Notes: generated from the sequence alone by a model not told the origin. A stretch of DNA of 64,000 bases from Melieria omissa (GCA_963971225.1 OZ020267.1:120583891-120647890); one strand, 5' to 3'. Counted from the first letter of the stretch, positions 23,013-34,839 are shown. Numbers and translations are program-made.

Positions 23013-25179
23013 TTACATGAGGCGACATTTCTCTTCGCCCTGCTGCGGGTCGCCTTGTTGGTGGTAGAGTTCTTCATTGCCGACGCCATCGACACTGGAA
23101 GTGCCAAGGCGTCCACCGAGCGAGCGATGGCGCGAGGAGTGTGTCACGACGGTGCGCTTAATGCGCTCCGAGCCGGCCACTTCTTCGCCATCGCCGTTAA
23201 ATAGCGACGTCTTCATGTTGTCACTCACGAACCACTTCTGCGTCTTCATTACGATGTTGGTCGGCGGTTCATGTGTAGCACCAGCGTCCGACGACCACAC
23301 AGTCACCGTAGCGCCAGCCTCCATTTTGACGGTGCGATGGAACTTGAAGGATGTCTCATTGCCGCCGGCCGTACGAATCAGCTGCCAGCCGCCGATCTGC
23401 ACCTCTTTAGCGCCCTTGTTATGCAGTTTCACGTATTTTCCCTCCGGGTCTACCTCGCATATCTCGATATCGCCCTTGGCATTGCCTGTCACGAAGAACT
23501 CCGACTGGCTGACGTCCTCCGATTCATCGATAACTGTACGCTTACGTTTGAAAGCACCCGCGCTAGTGGCGCCACGCGATGGTGTTTTACGTAAAGGAGT
23601 TGCCCGAGTCGACCGAAGCGTCTGGCTCAGCGAACTGGCGTTTGCCGAGCCGGCTTGCGGAGTAATGTTCAGACGCGATTCCTCGCCGCAGAGCAGCTTA
23701 TCATAAGCGGCTATTTCCAAATCCAGGGACACCTATAGGAAACTCAACACTCAAAATAAAACTCAAAAACAAACCACTATCACATCACCAGCTCACCTTG
23801 ATGTCCATCAAATCCTGATACTCTTGAAGCTGCAATGCCATTTCGTCACGAAGGCGCTGCAGTTCCGCATCCAGGTTGCTGATGTCGGCATTGTGGCGAG
23901 CGCGCTCGTGGTCTAGCAACTGTTCCAACTCGCGGATACGAGACGTAAGTGCAGCATTTGTAGACTCCAACTCGCCAATGCGAGAATTCAGCGCATCGAT
24001 GCGAGTGCGCGTGGTGCGCAGCTCTTCAATTGCACCAGAGGCGGTACTCGAGTTGCGGTTGGCCGCTGACTGCAAATTCTTTATTTTGTTCTCGTACAAC
24101 ATTTCGATCTCATCCCGATTGGCGCGCATCTGTCCCTCATATTGATCACGCAACTCCTGCAGCGACTGTTGCAGTTTCGCCTCGTACTGCTCCATCAAAC
24201 GGCCGTCAATCTCGCTGATTTCCACCTGGCGACGAGAACGCGTCTCGTTGATCTCCTGCAGATGGATCTGGTCCTTAAAGGTCAGCTCCTCACGCAGACT
24301 CTGGATGTTGTTCTCCAGGTCGACGCGGGCCAGCGTCTCATCCTCAAGGTTTTTGCGCGCCTCGTCCAGCTGCTTGCGCAACCGATCCAGTTCTTTCTGT
24401 AAATCGTTCAGCTCGTCCACGGCCTTCTTGCGGTCGGCGTTCGCAGCATTATACTTGGCGCTCAGGTCAGCGACGCGTGACTCGTACATGCGGGCGTTGC
24501 CTGTCGAAAAGTAAACAAACCGGTGAGAGATATCGGGGTTGAAATAGCAACGCCGCGACGCGTACTCAAAGTCACCACGCTTCGAACGTTAACTAAGCAT
24601 AGATCAAAATACCAAACGTATTCCCTGCCAGTATATAAATGCGCTAGTAACCCCAGTCACCCCCTCAAATAATTCAATCTTGAGGCAAGACAGAGACCGG
24701 ATGGCATCAAACCTTTCGTCGAAAAACTGCACCCAACACTCACCTTCCGCAATAGAGCACTCCTTGATCTTTTTGTCCAGCTTGGTCTTCAGCTCCTCGT
24801 TCTCTTCCCAAAGACGCTTCGTGTCGATCTCCAGTTTGGCCTTTTCACGAGCCGTGTCGTCTAGTAGGCGACGGGCATCACTCAGCTCATTCTCGTACAT
24901 GGACTTGATGTTGGTGGCCTCGCGCGACACCGTCTCGCGCGTAGTTTGCACCTCGATCGAGAGGCGCGCGTTTTCGGTCTCAAGATTACGCACGCGGTCG
25001 ATGTAGCACGCTAACCGGTCGTTCAGATTCTGCAACTCAGCCTTCTCTTGGAGACGTGAGTGTCGCGTCGGACTCAGCGGGCTAGCCGGGCGATGGGCGC
25101 CTGTGATCAGCGGTGTCGATGTGCCGCCCGGCTGTGGTTGGGGCGTGGCTGTGCCAGCGCGCTTTGATTTTGTCGCCAT
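23013..25179 (-). CDS. Lam: B-type nuclear lamin (Dm0 orthologue)
   Basis: Lamins are intermediate filaments that line the inner nuclear membrane. There are three coding exons: 25179-24744, 24500-23797 and 23732-23013, with phases that fit, giving 619 aa (Drosophila Dm0 is 622). The head has a mitotic phosphorylation-type site, SPLSPTRH (33-40). The coiled-coil rod starts near residue 45 ([16 protein letters not shown] at 52-67) and ends at [20 protein letters not shown], spanning the exon 2/3 border (K380/V381). A nuclear localisation signal, KRKR, lies at 442-445, the Ig-like lamin tail at roughly 455-575, and CRLM, a farnesylation CaaX box, forms the last four residues. I chose ATG 25179 because [15 protein letters not shown] aligns with the Dm0 start. 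The A-type lamin C of flies lacks CaaX, so that assignment is excluded. Confidence 0.96.
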
Positions 25180-26265
25180 TCTTTGTCCTTGCAACGCCAA
25201 TTACAAAACACAAGTGTGGGCTAATTTCGTGATATTTTGCACTCAACTGGGAATCGGGAACTTGATTCACAAACTATTCTCGGTGCGCTTCTGTGATATT
25301 CCGCCAAGAATACGGAGAGACGAGACTACGCGCGAACACACGCACGTAAAACAATTCAAATAGAAATAATACGAAACCTAACGAGAAAACGGCGAACACA
25401 AAGCACGGAGCGATGAGAGCGCTGCACAAACTCTCACCAGGGCGACTGTACTAAAATGGCTCAACCGCCGAATTGTTTTTTATTTTTGCTGTGACTGACC
25501 TTTTCCGGCGAAATGGGGCGCGCGCGGGGGCGAGCCTACTTCAAGTTCACTTTCAAACGCGTTAGCTTCGATGGCGACCGCAGTGGCAATGGCTCAATGC
25601 GGAAATTTTTTACAATTTATTTTAGCTCTCACGTACTCTGCCCGGCGTTGTCTGAATGCAATACACCACTTTCGCTCTACTTCAGCAATCTTTTTTATAG
25701 ACGCACTCGCCTCAACTGATAACGCGCAATCTTTGGACGTGCACTTAACCAGTTTCACTGCAATTCACCAACCTTTTACACAAACTTACGCAATTCACAA
25801 AAAAATCATAAACCTAAATTCAAGCGGTTGTTTCTACACGATTTTAATTAGAAACGGCATCAGGCGCACTCATTTCACTCTACATGAACGTTGGTCGAAC
25901 AAAATTCGCCTCGCTGTTGGAGGTTAGGACAAACTGTCAAATTCATAAAGCGGCGTCAGGAATGCTTCGTTAAGTACAAATTTGGCAGCACTGATGACAA
26001 TACCATCTCTCATCCCTATAGAGATGCGACACTTTTGATGAATCAAACTCCGAAAATACATAAAAATATCTGGATATGTTCTCTTAATATGTGCATTTAG
26101 AAATATGAGCTTCTTTAGTGTTTGTATGTTAAAAATAAAATGTTCGTAACTTCTTCTACTCTTGTTGATATTTTATGAATATAAGTTTATTTGTGTTGGA
26201 GGGAACAACCTCTGTACTGCTAAATATATGTTATATTATATAATAAATCCTTTTACATCATTTAT
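25180..26265. other. Lam upstream region
   Basis: The part nearest Lam (25180-25560) is GC-rich for this window and should hold its promoter and leader. Drosophila Lam has an upstream non-coding exon, and one may lie here, but I could not place it. Further right, several short frames have no known domain. Confidence 0.35.
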
Positions 26266-26714
26266 GAGGAAAGCTCTGGAACAAGTGCAGAATAGCGTAC
26301 CCTCGTGAAAATAAACAAAAAATTTGGCTGTATAGAGCTTGGTTTTGTGAATGTAACAAACTAAAAATTTTGCCTGGGAAACGCCTACCAAAGGCGTGGC
26401 ACGGGGTCAAAGTTCAAAACTTTCATCAAAATAACTCATTCAATTTTCAATCGATTTATATGATATGGGTATCAAACGAAAGGTCTTTTTCATACCTTTA
26501 TTTTGGTGTACCACATTATATACTTTATATGTCCGAATAAAAAATTATAAGCAAAAAATTATTTTTTTTTATAAAATTTACAAAACCCGATTTTTTTCTC
26601 GAAAAACCTCGTTATTAAGATACAAAACATACAGTTTTGTGCGAGTTTCAATGCGTGTTTTAATTAAATATCGCGCCTAAGCAAAGAATTTCTGCATTCA
26701 AGTACCTTTTGTGT

Positions 26715-26940
26715 GGCCGGCCTTCGGCCGGACGCTTGAAAAATAACCCTCATGGGAGTCACCACCACATCAGGCAACAGTCAGGTGTGCACAGTATTTT
26801 TTGTTCAAATCCATAGTTTCAAGCCATCGTTTTTTTGGCAATAAGTTTTTCCCAGGTGGCCGGCCTTCGGCCGGGCGCTTGAAAAATAACCCTCATGGGA
26901 GTCATCACCACATCAGGCAACAGTCAGGTGTGCACAATAT
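26715..26940. repeat. Two direct repeats, each headed by a GC-rich hairpin
   Basis: Copies at about 26715-26803 and 26856-26938 are nearly identical. Each starts with GGCCGGCCTTCGGCCGG, which folds as a stem of CCGGCC with GGCCGG around a TTC loop. Each continues with AACCCTCATGGGAGTC and a CACATCAGGCAACAGTCAGG segment. They lie in the middle of the foldback element. A degraded form of the same GC-rich stretch is seen near 35291-35335. Confidence 0.75.
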
Positions 26941-27097
26941 GGAAATATAAAAAACCTCGGTATCTCGAAAACGGAGCGAAATATCGAAAATTTGTATTCC
27001 TCATTTTCGATTTATTTTCGGTCAATCTATCTAAAAACATCATCAAATGGCGGCGCCACGGAAACCGTAGAATCCCCTTGCAGGCAGATTCCTTTAA

Positions 27098-27825
27098 GGG
27101 GGTCGTCTAGTGTGAAGGCCGTATTTTTATGCCTTTTTTGACAGTCATTATTAAAAAACCCGTTCAAGTAAAATAACTTTTGAATTTTATTTCTTCTTTG
27201 AGTACATTTCGACAAAGTTTTATAATTATTTGAAGCCAATCTATTGATTAGTATCGGAGTTACACCACTCAACAGGAAGACGTAAAAAAAAAAGTTGCTC
27301 CACTGCTGCCATGATTCCGGGCGTTGTAATTATCTGAAATCAAAAAACCAAACGCCATTTCATTCCTGAGACTTCAAACTGCAAATTGAGCTAAAAGAAA
27401 GTTCGAATTCCAAAAAAAAGTATTTTTTTGCCTAAACATAAAAAAATATGAGTTTTTCGACTATTTTTCACGTGCATATAATTGAAGAAAAAAAAAAGTA
27501 ACGAAGCAATCTTAATTCTTTTAGCTTAATTTGTAGTTGGACATGTACTCAAGATGGTGTAAAAAGTTGAGCATTAATAGTGAAATAGTTTTTGAGATAT
27601 CGTGGCAGCAGTTTTGAAAAAACGTGTTTTGAGAAAAACGCGTTTTTAAGTTGGATCGGAGTAGGTATGCGCTCCGCATACCTACTCCGGTTTACAAGTG
27701 CAACTTGATAACGGCTTCGAATTTACAAAAATCCATTTATACACGTCTTCTAAACATGTTTTAGAAGTGATTTATGAAAAAATAAAAAAAACGATTTTTT
27801 TGACCCGTCACACTAGACGACCCCC
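27098..27825. mobile_element. TTAA-flanked 728-bp element nested in the foldback
   Basis: The flanks are TTAA at 27094-27097 and 27826-27829. The ends are inverted: GGGGGTCGTCTAGTGTGA on both sides, read inward. A perfect 33-base hairpin sits at 27657-27689. No reading frame of note is present. The TTAA duplication fits piggyBac-type integration. Its ends differ from those of the other TTAA elements in the window, so it is a separate family. Confidence 0.8.
27657..27689. repeat. Perfect 15-bp-stem hairpin
   Basis: CGGAGTAGGTATGCG pairs exactly with its complement across the 3-base loop CTC. It is inside the TTAA-flanked element, near its right third. Confidence 0.85.
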
Positions 27826-28299
27826 TTAACTCAATATAAATTTAAATATAAAAACAAAAACAAAAAAAGTTCAAATGTTCTATATTTCATTGTAAAGGGA
27901 ATTCCCTAGAGAATATATGGTAACAAATTTATTATATCTTTATTTTGGTTTTTTCGAGAAAAAAATCGGGTTTTGTAAATTTTATAAAAAAAAATAATTT
28001 TTTGCTTATAATTTTTTACTCGTACATATAAAGTATATAATGTGGTAAAATAAAAACCAAAATAAAGGTATGAAAAAGACCTTTCGTTTGATATCCATAT
28101 CATATAAATCGATTGAAAATTTAATGAGTTATTTTGATAAAAGTTTTGAACTTTGACCAAGTGCCAAGCCTTTTGTATGCATTTCCCAGGTAAAATTTTT
28201 GGTTTGTTAGACTCAGGAGCGAAACTTCTTTGAATAAGCATACTTATTAATTTTGTTTACGAGGGTACGCTATTCTGCACTTAAGCCAAAGCTCTGAAC

Positions 28300-28944
28300 C
28301 TTCTTTGGCAAGAAAAAAACGGGTATTGACACTTTTGTTGACAAACATTTTCTTGTGCTCCATTCCTTTGCTCAAGTATTTTGAAATGTGTTGCTATGTT
28401 TGTCACACACCATGGTACAATAATATTCAAGTAATTTCATTCGATCAAATTTAAAAGTCAGTTGCCCTTTTGACAAATAAGAAGAAAATTTTAATGATGC
28501 AGAAAAAAGTATGAATGGTAGGAAATTTATTCAGAAATTGTAGTTGGTAGTAGTTGTAGTTAATTTTAACACTTGATGCGATCAAATAATGGATAACTGC
28601 TGTAATTTTGTTCTGCAAATTGAACATTACAACTGATGCGGTAAATTTCATGAATTTCGGTATTATGTTATTAAAATGTTGTCATTTTTAAAAGACTAAA
28701 CTACAAACTTACGTTGTGGTTTGCCATGCAAATTATGGGCATTGCAGACGTACATTATATGGGCACTATAATATTGAAAGTATGGTCAAACTGGTGGTGT
28801 ACAATGAGTTCATTTGTGAAGTGCTTCCTCAAAGCTCTAGGCCAACTGAATGATTTAAGACAATTTAAAACTGTATGTTTTTACGCAACGAACGTCTGCC
28901 AAATTTAATGTCGAAAAGTGAGTCAACGTAAAACGATATTCAAT
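28300..28944. other. Spacer with a short open frame
   Basis: A plus-strand frame at 28714-28908 (64 residues) has fairly even amino-acid use but no recognisable domain. It could belong with the following small gene as an upstream exon, or be chance. Nothing else was seen. Confidence 0.3.
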
Positions 28945-29407
28945 ATGAGCTGTACAATCAAAAAGTGCAATAACACCAAATATAACTGCAATGGCGGTAG
29001 ATTTCGTTCATACTTGCTAGGTATTTACATATTTAAATAACGATATAACTTGCTAACCATTGCTTAATACAGGTCGAAATGAAAATGTACTTTGCTCGGA
29101 AGCAAATGTCGAAACGACTGATACCGATTTGCTTGACATTGGTTTGGAAAACCATATAGATACGGTTATCTCGCAGGACGCGTTTAAACAACTTCTCGAT
29201 GATACCCAAACCAACTGCAACGAAAGTGAAGTACATCCATTTCAAGACGAAATGTGTGATGAACTTGCACAACTGAGCGATATTGAGTACGATGGGCTCG
29301 AGAACTTTGGTGGATATCTGATCCACAAAATGGGTTTAACTCAATACGGTTGTCGGTCACCGCGCAAACATTTTGAAAACACATTAATTCTTAAAGTATT
29401 TTTATGA
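28945..29407 (+). CDS. Candidate two-exon small gene, 136 aa, possibly P/THAP-derived
   Basis: The predicted exons are 28945-29020 and 29073-29407. The intron is 52 bp (GT at 29021, AG at 29071-29072), and the phase fits at a split Gly codon. The protein starts MSCTIKKCNNTKYNCNGG, with Cys spacing recalling the first half of a zinc finger, continues through an acidic middle rich in Asp and Glu, and has GLENFGGYLIHKM near the end. This last string recalls the C-terminal segment of P/THAP transposases (consensus-like LEY.AGYI..K). Catalytic residues are not seen. It may be a transposase relic, a deletion derivative or a captured gene. The similarity is weak, and I read the intron only from its signals. 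Confidence 0.35.
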
Positions 29408-29607
29408 TACGTTACTACATAAACTGATAGCCACAAATTTACAGCCCTATGGCAAAAATGAAAAGAGTAGTAGAACAAATTTATTTCTCATTTGTCAATT
29501 TTCTTCTTATCTGTCTTTATGAAACTACCTGTATTTTATTGTATCATGGTCACACACAACACACATTGAAATTTCGAAGTAATATTTCGCAGAAAGTATA
29601 CTCTGCG

Positions 29608-29934
29608 CATGGCACAATAAACAAGGTAATTGCATCCCCGCAACACCAAAAACCACATGTATTTTGTTGGTAGGATCGTTTATCGCTACTGTCAAATTCA
29701 GCTGTCATTTTCCGACGAAAGAGGGAGAAACTGAAAACAGACAAAAGTGATTGTTGCCAGACGGTGCTGTATTTGAGTGAAAAAACGGGAAAAGTGCTCA
29801 GGTCAGTTGTTTTCAGTCAGGTATTTTCATTTCAACCGATGCGGCAACACCGCACCACTGCTGACACCGACGATTTTGACAGAAGCGATAAACGATCAGC
29901 CGGTGGCTTGCTACAACCTTGTAGTTGAACCATG
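29608..29934. repeat. 327-bp repeat, copy A (partner 55615-55941)
   Basis: This is identical to 55615-55941 except for about two substitutions (positions near 29629 and 29702) and has the same length and direction. It begins CATGGCACAATAAACAAGG and ends in CTTGTAGTTGAACCATG, so the ends are weak inverted repeats. Inside, GATCGTTTATCGCT occurs in both orientations, forming a second inverted pair. It behaves as a recent non-autonomous DNA element, but no target duplication is visible at either copy. Confidence 0.8.
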
Positions 29935-31118
29935 GTAGAACCGCTGTGAATTGTTTTGACACTAAACGTGCTTATTGACGTTTTTCGTATTTGTCAAAAG
30001 CTTGAGCCGTGATGCCACTTCGATGTAATATTAAACTAGAAATATTTAAGGTTCTTGGAATTTTAAGATCTTTTTTAAAATAAACACGGAATAGACATTT
30101 CACTGTGACCAATACATTTTGGGCGAAAGTTTAAACATGTTAATGCACATTCAACAGCAGATAATACATTGCTTTATTAGAAAAAAGTTCAAGGGATTTT
30201 CTAACAACAGTACGGTAGCACATTTTCAAAGAAGAACGTCAAAAAGACCTTTAGTGTCTGATGCGCAATATGGCGGCTCAGAAGAAGCATCGGCTCTACC
30301 TTCTATTTTTGTATCATGGTATAGACTAAGGCATTCAATCGGAGGATCTCAAATCACGAAATCCCGGCATTAAGGCAGTTTTAAGCATACCAGAAATCCC
30401 AAGGATTGATGGAGATAATAAAGAAGTGTTTTGGGAAAGAATTATATTATAACATTATATTATATTATTGATAAGAAACAATTACCTACACAAATCGTCG
30501 CAGTAAAATATTGTATGGCTCATGCACAGAGTGTAGGTTCAGTTTAAGAAAATCCCTCAAATTGGTTCCCTCATAGTTGACTGATTTTTCGGAACATAAA
30601 TATGAAAAAATAAATTATTGCATGTCGTTCCTACATGTAACCATCTGAGAACAACACCAGCTTCAAAGCAATTTCCTAGCACTTTCGTTGACTTTGAACT
30701 CGATCCGACATCCCTACTCCAGTTTTTCGGCTATGTATCTTTTCATTAAAGTTTAAAAGTGAGGTGTTCGGAATATCAAAATCGAAAAATTGATTCCTGC
30801 TCTGATTTCTACAAACTACAAACTTTCTATAAGTATTTTAATTATGGTATGTGAATGTTAAACTATATGACAACGTGGTTAACCAACAAATACAAAAGCG
30901 GCGTCCAAAAAAAATTTACAAACACTTCAATTTTCTCAGATTTAACCCAACCCAACAGGCAATCTGGCACCTCTGGCGCGCACAACCTGGGCCACAATCA
31001 GCTGATCATTATCAGTGCAAATTTTATCAAAATCTAATACCTAATCGTTTTCTTGTTGTGTTTACAAATTTGCAGTTGTTGATTGTGTTATCTATATAAA
31101 CAAATCAAACACCGGAAT
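29935..31118. other. Spacer and 5' flank of the phosphoesterase gene
   Basis: A frame at 30119-30373 has no recognisable domain. The final 150 bp before 31119 should contain the promoter and leader of the PGAP5-type gene; ATCAGCTGAT at about 31010 is a palindrome there. No clear TATA box or initiator could be assigned. Confidence 0.3.
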
Positions 31119-33001
31119 ATGAGATGGTTGTCGTTATGTTTGTGCCTCGCTTTTTCTGCTTTCATTTATAGCGAGTTCATAGCCGATTATATGGCGATAA
31201 GGAAGTGCTCTTGGCCAAAGTCGTCTTCAGACCCTGAAACCGCCGGAAATTTGCGTGCCATGATTTTAGCAGACACGCATCTCATTGGTCCAGTGCGTGG
31301 TCACTGGCTAGACAGATTGTACCGGGAATGGCACATGCAAAAAGCGTTCGAAGCGGCAATATCTGTGTTGAAACCGGAGATTGTGTTCGTTCTGGGCGAC
31401 CTCTTCGATGAAGGCTTGATCGTCAGTGATGCACAATTCGATATGTATGTCGAACGCTTTCACCGAATATTCAATGTGCCTGTCCACATACCCATTATCA
31501 GCGTTGTGGGCAACCATGATATCGGATTTCACCACAAGTGCGTACATACATATTTGCTTGAAGACTTATCAGCTATTTAGATTAGACCAGGGATGAGCAA
31601 CACGCCGCCCGCGGACCACTTGCGGCCCTTTAAACAGGTTCATGCGGCCCGCCAAGCATTTCTAAAATTTAATTTATTTTATCGATTTTGTTCTAATCTT
31701 TATTATAAATAAAGTTTTGTAAATTATTCATGTTACGTTATGTGCGGCCCGCCAAATCATTTTATAATTTAAATTGGTCCGTTGATTAAAAAGGTTGCTC
31801 ACCTTTGGATTAGACGATTAGGCGCAACACAGTCGTATATTATACTAAAAGCGAACATTAACTTTAAAGATGCTGCTCTAGGGTGGCCAAATTTTGAAAA
31901 CAGTAAAGAGCAACGACAGAACGTTCTCGAAAACTGAAAAATACTTGTGATAACCACTCACAACTTTACATATCAAATTTGTCGGCTTCTGCGTATCTTT
32001 GCTACATTGGCTGCATACCATTGGATTCGATGTATGCAAAACTTACTGAGCTTTCCTTAAAACATGGCGAATAAGCAGAATAACTCAAACGTTCATCTTA
32101 ACTAAAACATTTTTACTTTTAGCATGAATTCTAAGCGAGTAGGTCGCTTCAAGAATTTCTTCAATAACTCTGGTGTGCATTTGTACACTTTCAAGCAGAT
32201 TCACTTTGTTCTTGTCAACTCTATGGCAATGATGAATGATGGATGTAACATTTGCAAAGAGGCCTCCGGCGAGCTGAGCACAATAACGGGTTACTTGAAA
32301 AGACTTCGTACGTTTAAGCAATTCTATAATCGTTTCTCTGTTGCAGAAAAGCTAGACTGCCTGAAAATTGGTAAGAAATGCAGAAACAAGACCACATTGG
32401 CGACGCTCGGAAGCTACAGTCGCCCGATACTAATGCAGCATTTTCCGACGTACCGCCTCTCGGATAGTAGGTGCCGGGAACACGATGCGCCAGAAGTGTT
32501 CAAATTTGTAGAACACTGGGATGTCCTCTCTAAAGAATCCACAGATTTGATTGGTTAGTGAAGCTACAGTAAACCTAATCCATTACGAATACGCGAGTGT
32601 CTACTAATTGGTTATGAATTATAGGAAAACTGATTAACCCACGGGTTGCTTTTGCCGGACACAGCCACCATTATTGTTTAAGTACAAACCGCATGGGAAT
32701 CGAGGAGTACACGGTCGCCACATTTAACTGGCGCAATAAAATCAATCCTAGTTTTCTTTTGGTATGACAATTTAAACTGATGTAAATTATCGAAGTAAAT
32801 GAATCTCTTGTTCTCCAGGCTACGTTTACGCCCTCAAATTACACGGTTTCCAAGTGCAACATGCTGAGCCAGACAATTGTTTTTAACATTTATTGCTTTG
32901 CGGTTGTGTCTGTGTTCCTGATATTGATGTACCTATCGTGTCGGAGCACGTTGAGTGTGACATTCGTGAAATCACTCGATAATAAGAGGAAGGAGAAGTA
33001 A
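31119..33001 (+). CDS. PGAP5: PGAP5/MPPE1-type metallophosphoesterase
   Basis: This membrane phosphodiesterase acts in the early secretory pathway; in mammals it removes a side-chain ethanolamine-phosphate from GPI anchors so that GPI proteins leave the ER. The exons are 31119-31537, 32123-32553, 32625-32761 and 32819-33001, giving 389 aa (376 if a 39-nt internal intron at 32308-32346 is removed; human MPPE1 is 396). Metal-binding motifs visible are D52-x-H54 (ADTHLIG), GDLFDEG (93-99), GNHD (131-134) and, in exon 3, GHSHHY. There is an N-terminal membrane segment (about 3-17) and a C-terminal one (IVFNIYCFAVVSVFLILMYL). The last five residues, KRKEK, fit the KxKxx retrieval signal of PGAP5. 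I chose ATG 31119 because the membrane anchor follows at once. Intron 1 carries a hAT MITE. Confidence 0.92.
31588..31807. mobile_element. 220-bp hAT-type MITE in intron 1 of the phosphoesterase gene
   Basis: A perfect 8-bp duplication, GATTAGAC, flanks it (31580-31587 and 31808-31815). The ends are CAGGGATGAGCAAC and, inverted, CAAAGGTGAGCAAC. The start resembles the terminal sequence of hAT elements of the CAGGGGTGGGCAAC type. Inside, TGCGGCCCGCCAA occurs twice in direct orientation (near 31644 and 31741). There is no coding sequence. Both splice sites of the host intron remain intact. Confidence 0.88.
32308..32346 (+). other. Possible 39-nt micro-intron within exon 2 of PGAP5
   Basis: The segment starts GTACGT and ends TTTCTCTGTTGCAG, with CTATAAT as a possible branch site. 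Its length is a multiple of three with no stop, so the reading frame stays open either way. Removing it gives LKRLQKLDC, which aligns more compactly with vertebrate MPPE1 than the retained form. At 39 nt it would be shorter than nearly all fly introns. Confidence 0.45.
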
Positions 33002-34835
33002 AAGTCAGCGTTCACGACACACGTTAGAATAGGGTTGAAAGTGATGAAATGGCGATATCGCTCCAATCGGTCGAATGTTACAATCACGCCATCTGGACTC
33101 TCGGACATTCGCTCTGACTGAGACGTGTGCTCAGCAAACGGAGCGTAGATTCGTAGCTGAAAGCAAAAAATTTGTTCAATATTTTTCTATTCAATTCACT
33201 ATTTAGTTAGCTGTTTATTTGGAAAAATAACTTACGTCTACACATAGTAACTATTAGGCATGTAAAGCAAAATATTTAGAAATAGAATAATTTTGCGGGA
33301 AGCGTACATAATGAATACACCAGAGTTCGTAGTTGAACCTTCGTGTGCTGAACATTTCTGCTCTTTTCGCACATCTTCATGCGTGTGTGAAAAAATATCA
33401 GCGCAGCAGACAAAGTTTTGCGCATGTTTAAAGACGATTACCGCACACTCGTGAAAATGTGCGAATGAAGAAAATTCGTCTATGAGCGTATCTAGCATAA
33501 GTTACTGCTCGCTCATGGAAATGAGCAAACCGTAGAAGTGGTTTCGCTCGCTCATTGAATATACGAAACGTGGCAGGTATACCGAATTCATTTATGTGCA
33601 AAACGTTGAAGTAATAGCCGCTCGCACACTAGAAGAGCTGCCGACAAATCGCGACCCCTTATAGCAGGACAGAGGTGGTTGGCGCAAACATACAGCGCAC
33701 GTTGGGAAAAAACAGGCAAAACCTCTCGCGTCGCTTGTTTTGAGCTTCGATAGTTTTTACACTAGAGTACTGAAATTTGGCTATTTTCTTCAAAATTCTT
33801 TAGAGAATTGGATGGTATAATTTTTTTGTAATTTTCCTACCAGGAGCTGGTACCGTACAATCGGAATTCAAGACTTTTAGAAATATGCATAGCAAAAAAG
33901 AAATAAATCAATATTTTGGCAACTGATTCTCATAGAAGATTAAAAATAAAATAGCACGTTTTTCGCAGCACACAGTTTATGGTGTCCGAATGTATGTACA
34001 TATTTATAACGTAAAATGTTACAACTTCGGAAATAATTAAGATAAAAGATTGAAGTTTCGCATAATGGTGTCCCATAAGTAGAAGATGATTTGTTCCAAA
34101 AATGAGAAAAATTCGCCCCAAACAGACTTAATTCTTACAATACTTAAATAGGCTAAAATTTTGTTGTCATGCATTGAAATCCTCTTTAGAAGAAATTCGA
34201 ATTGTGGGACACTTAGGCCATTTTTATAAAAATAGCCAAACTCTTTCTTAAAAAAATTAAAATTTCTAAACTACTCATTTACTTATACATATATAGCATT
34301 GACAAGGTTAATTGACAAGTATATGTTTGTAAACTTCAAGTTAAAAGAATGACGTATTATGTATTATAAAGGGTTAAAGAGGCATGCCAAACCTATTTTC
34401 AGACAAAAATACCTATAAACGGACGGTAAATATTTAAAACTTCATATTTTGAAACATTTCTTTGTATTGCAAGCCTGTTAAAAAATGGGAAAACCACACC
34501 CATTTTGGCAAAATATTTTTCTCATGGTTTCCAAAGTTCTTGTACGATCAGTATTTCAGTTTCTTGTCTCAACTTTTTTAAAAGCTATTCTATTTCTATT
34601 ATGATTACCGTCCATCAGACAGACGGTCTGGAAGACAAGAGAAGAAAATTGCTCGCATTTACGCTGAGACAGGACTCTGCAGATAAGTTTGGTACTATCA
34701 GTTAGCTGAATGTCCCACTTAATCAGTGTATAAGTATTTCGAGGAATGCTGTGTAATCTCAAAAGTTAAAGTCCATAGAAAATCACGATTTTTTCCATTT
34801 TTATAAAAAATGAGGCTTAGGTTACATATTAAATT
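33002..34835. other. Spacer downstream of PGAP5
   Basis: No gene was recognised. At 33490-33560 the words TCGCTCATGGAAATGAGC and TCGCTCGCTCATTGAATA form short partial inverted and direct repeats. The rest is AT-rich with chance frames. Confidence 0.35.
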
Positions 34836-34839
34836 TCCT

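Larger units (their letters stand above)
26270..28300. mobile_element. Large foldback element with inverted arms of about 360 bp
   Basis: The left arm (about 26270-26640) and right arm (about 27945-28300) are inverted copies with roughly 85 percent identity by eye. Both carry GTGCAGAATAGCGTACCCTC near the outer end and share the stretch around TCAATCGATTTATATGATAT further in. The centre contains two direct repeats of about 85 bp and a nested TTAA element. No coding sequence was found. The target duplication could not be fixed. A more diverged relative occupies 34840-35800. Confidence 0.65.

Noticed and set aside
23077..24514. Long plus-strand open frames opposite the lamin exons
   Set aside because: They are antisense shadows of GC-rich coding exons. 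They have no domain similarity, while the minus strand encodes a complete lamin.
23013..25179. Lamin called as A-type lamin C
   Set aside because: The protein ends with a CaaX box (CRLM) after HQQGDPQQ, and its head matches the B-type Dm0 form; fly lamin C lacks CaaX.
32124..32558. Exon 2 of PGAP5 as a separate small gene
   Set aside because: Its frame joins in phase to exons on both sides, and the combined protein covers the full MPPE1 family plan.
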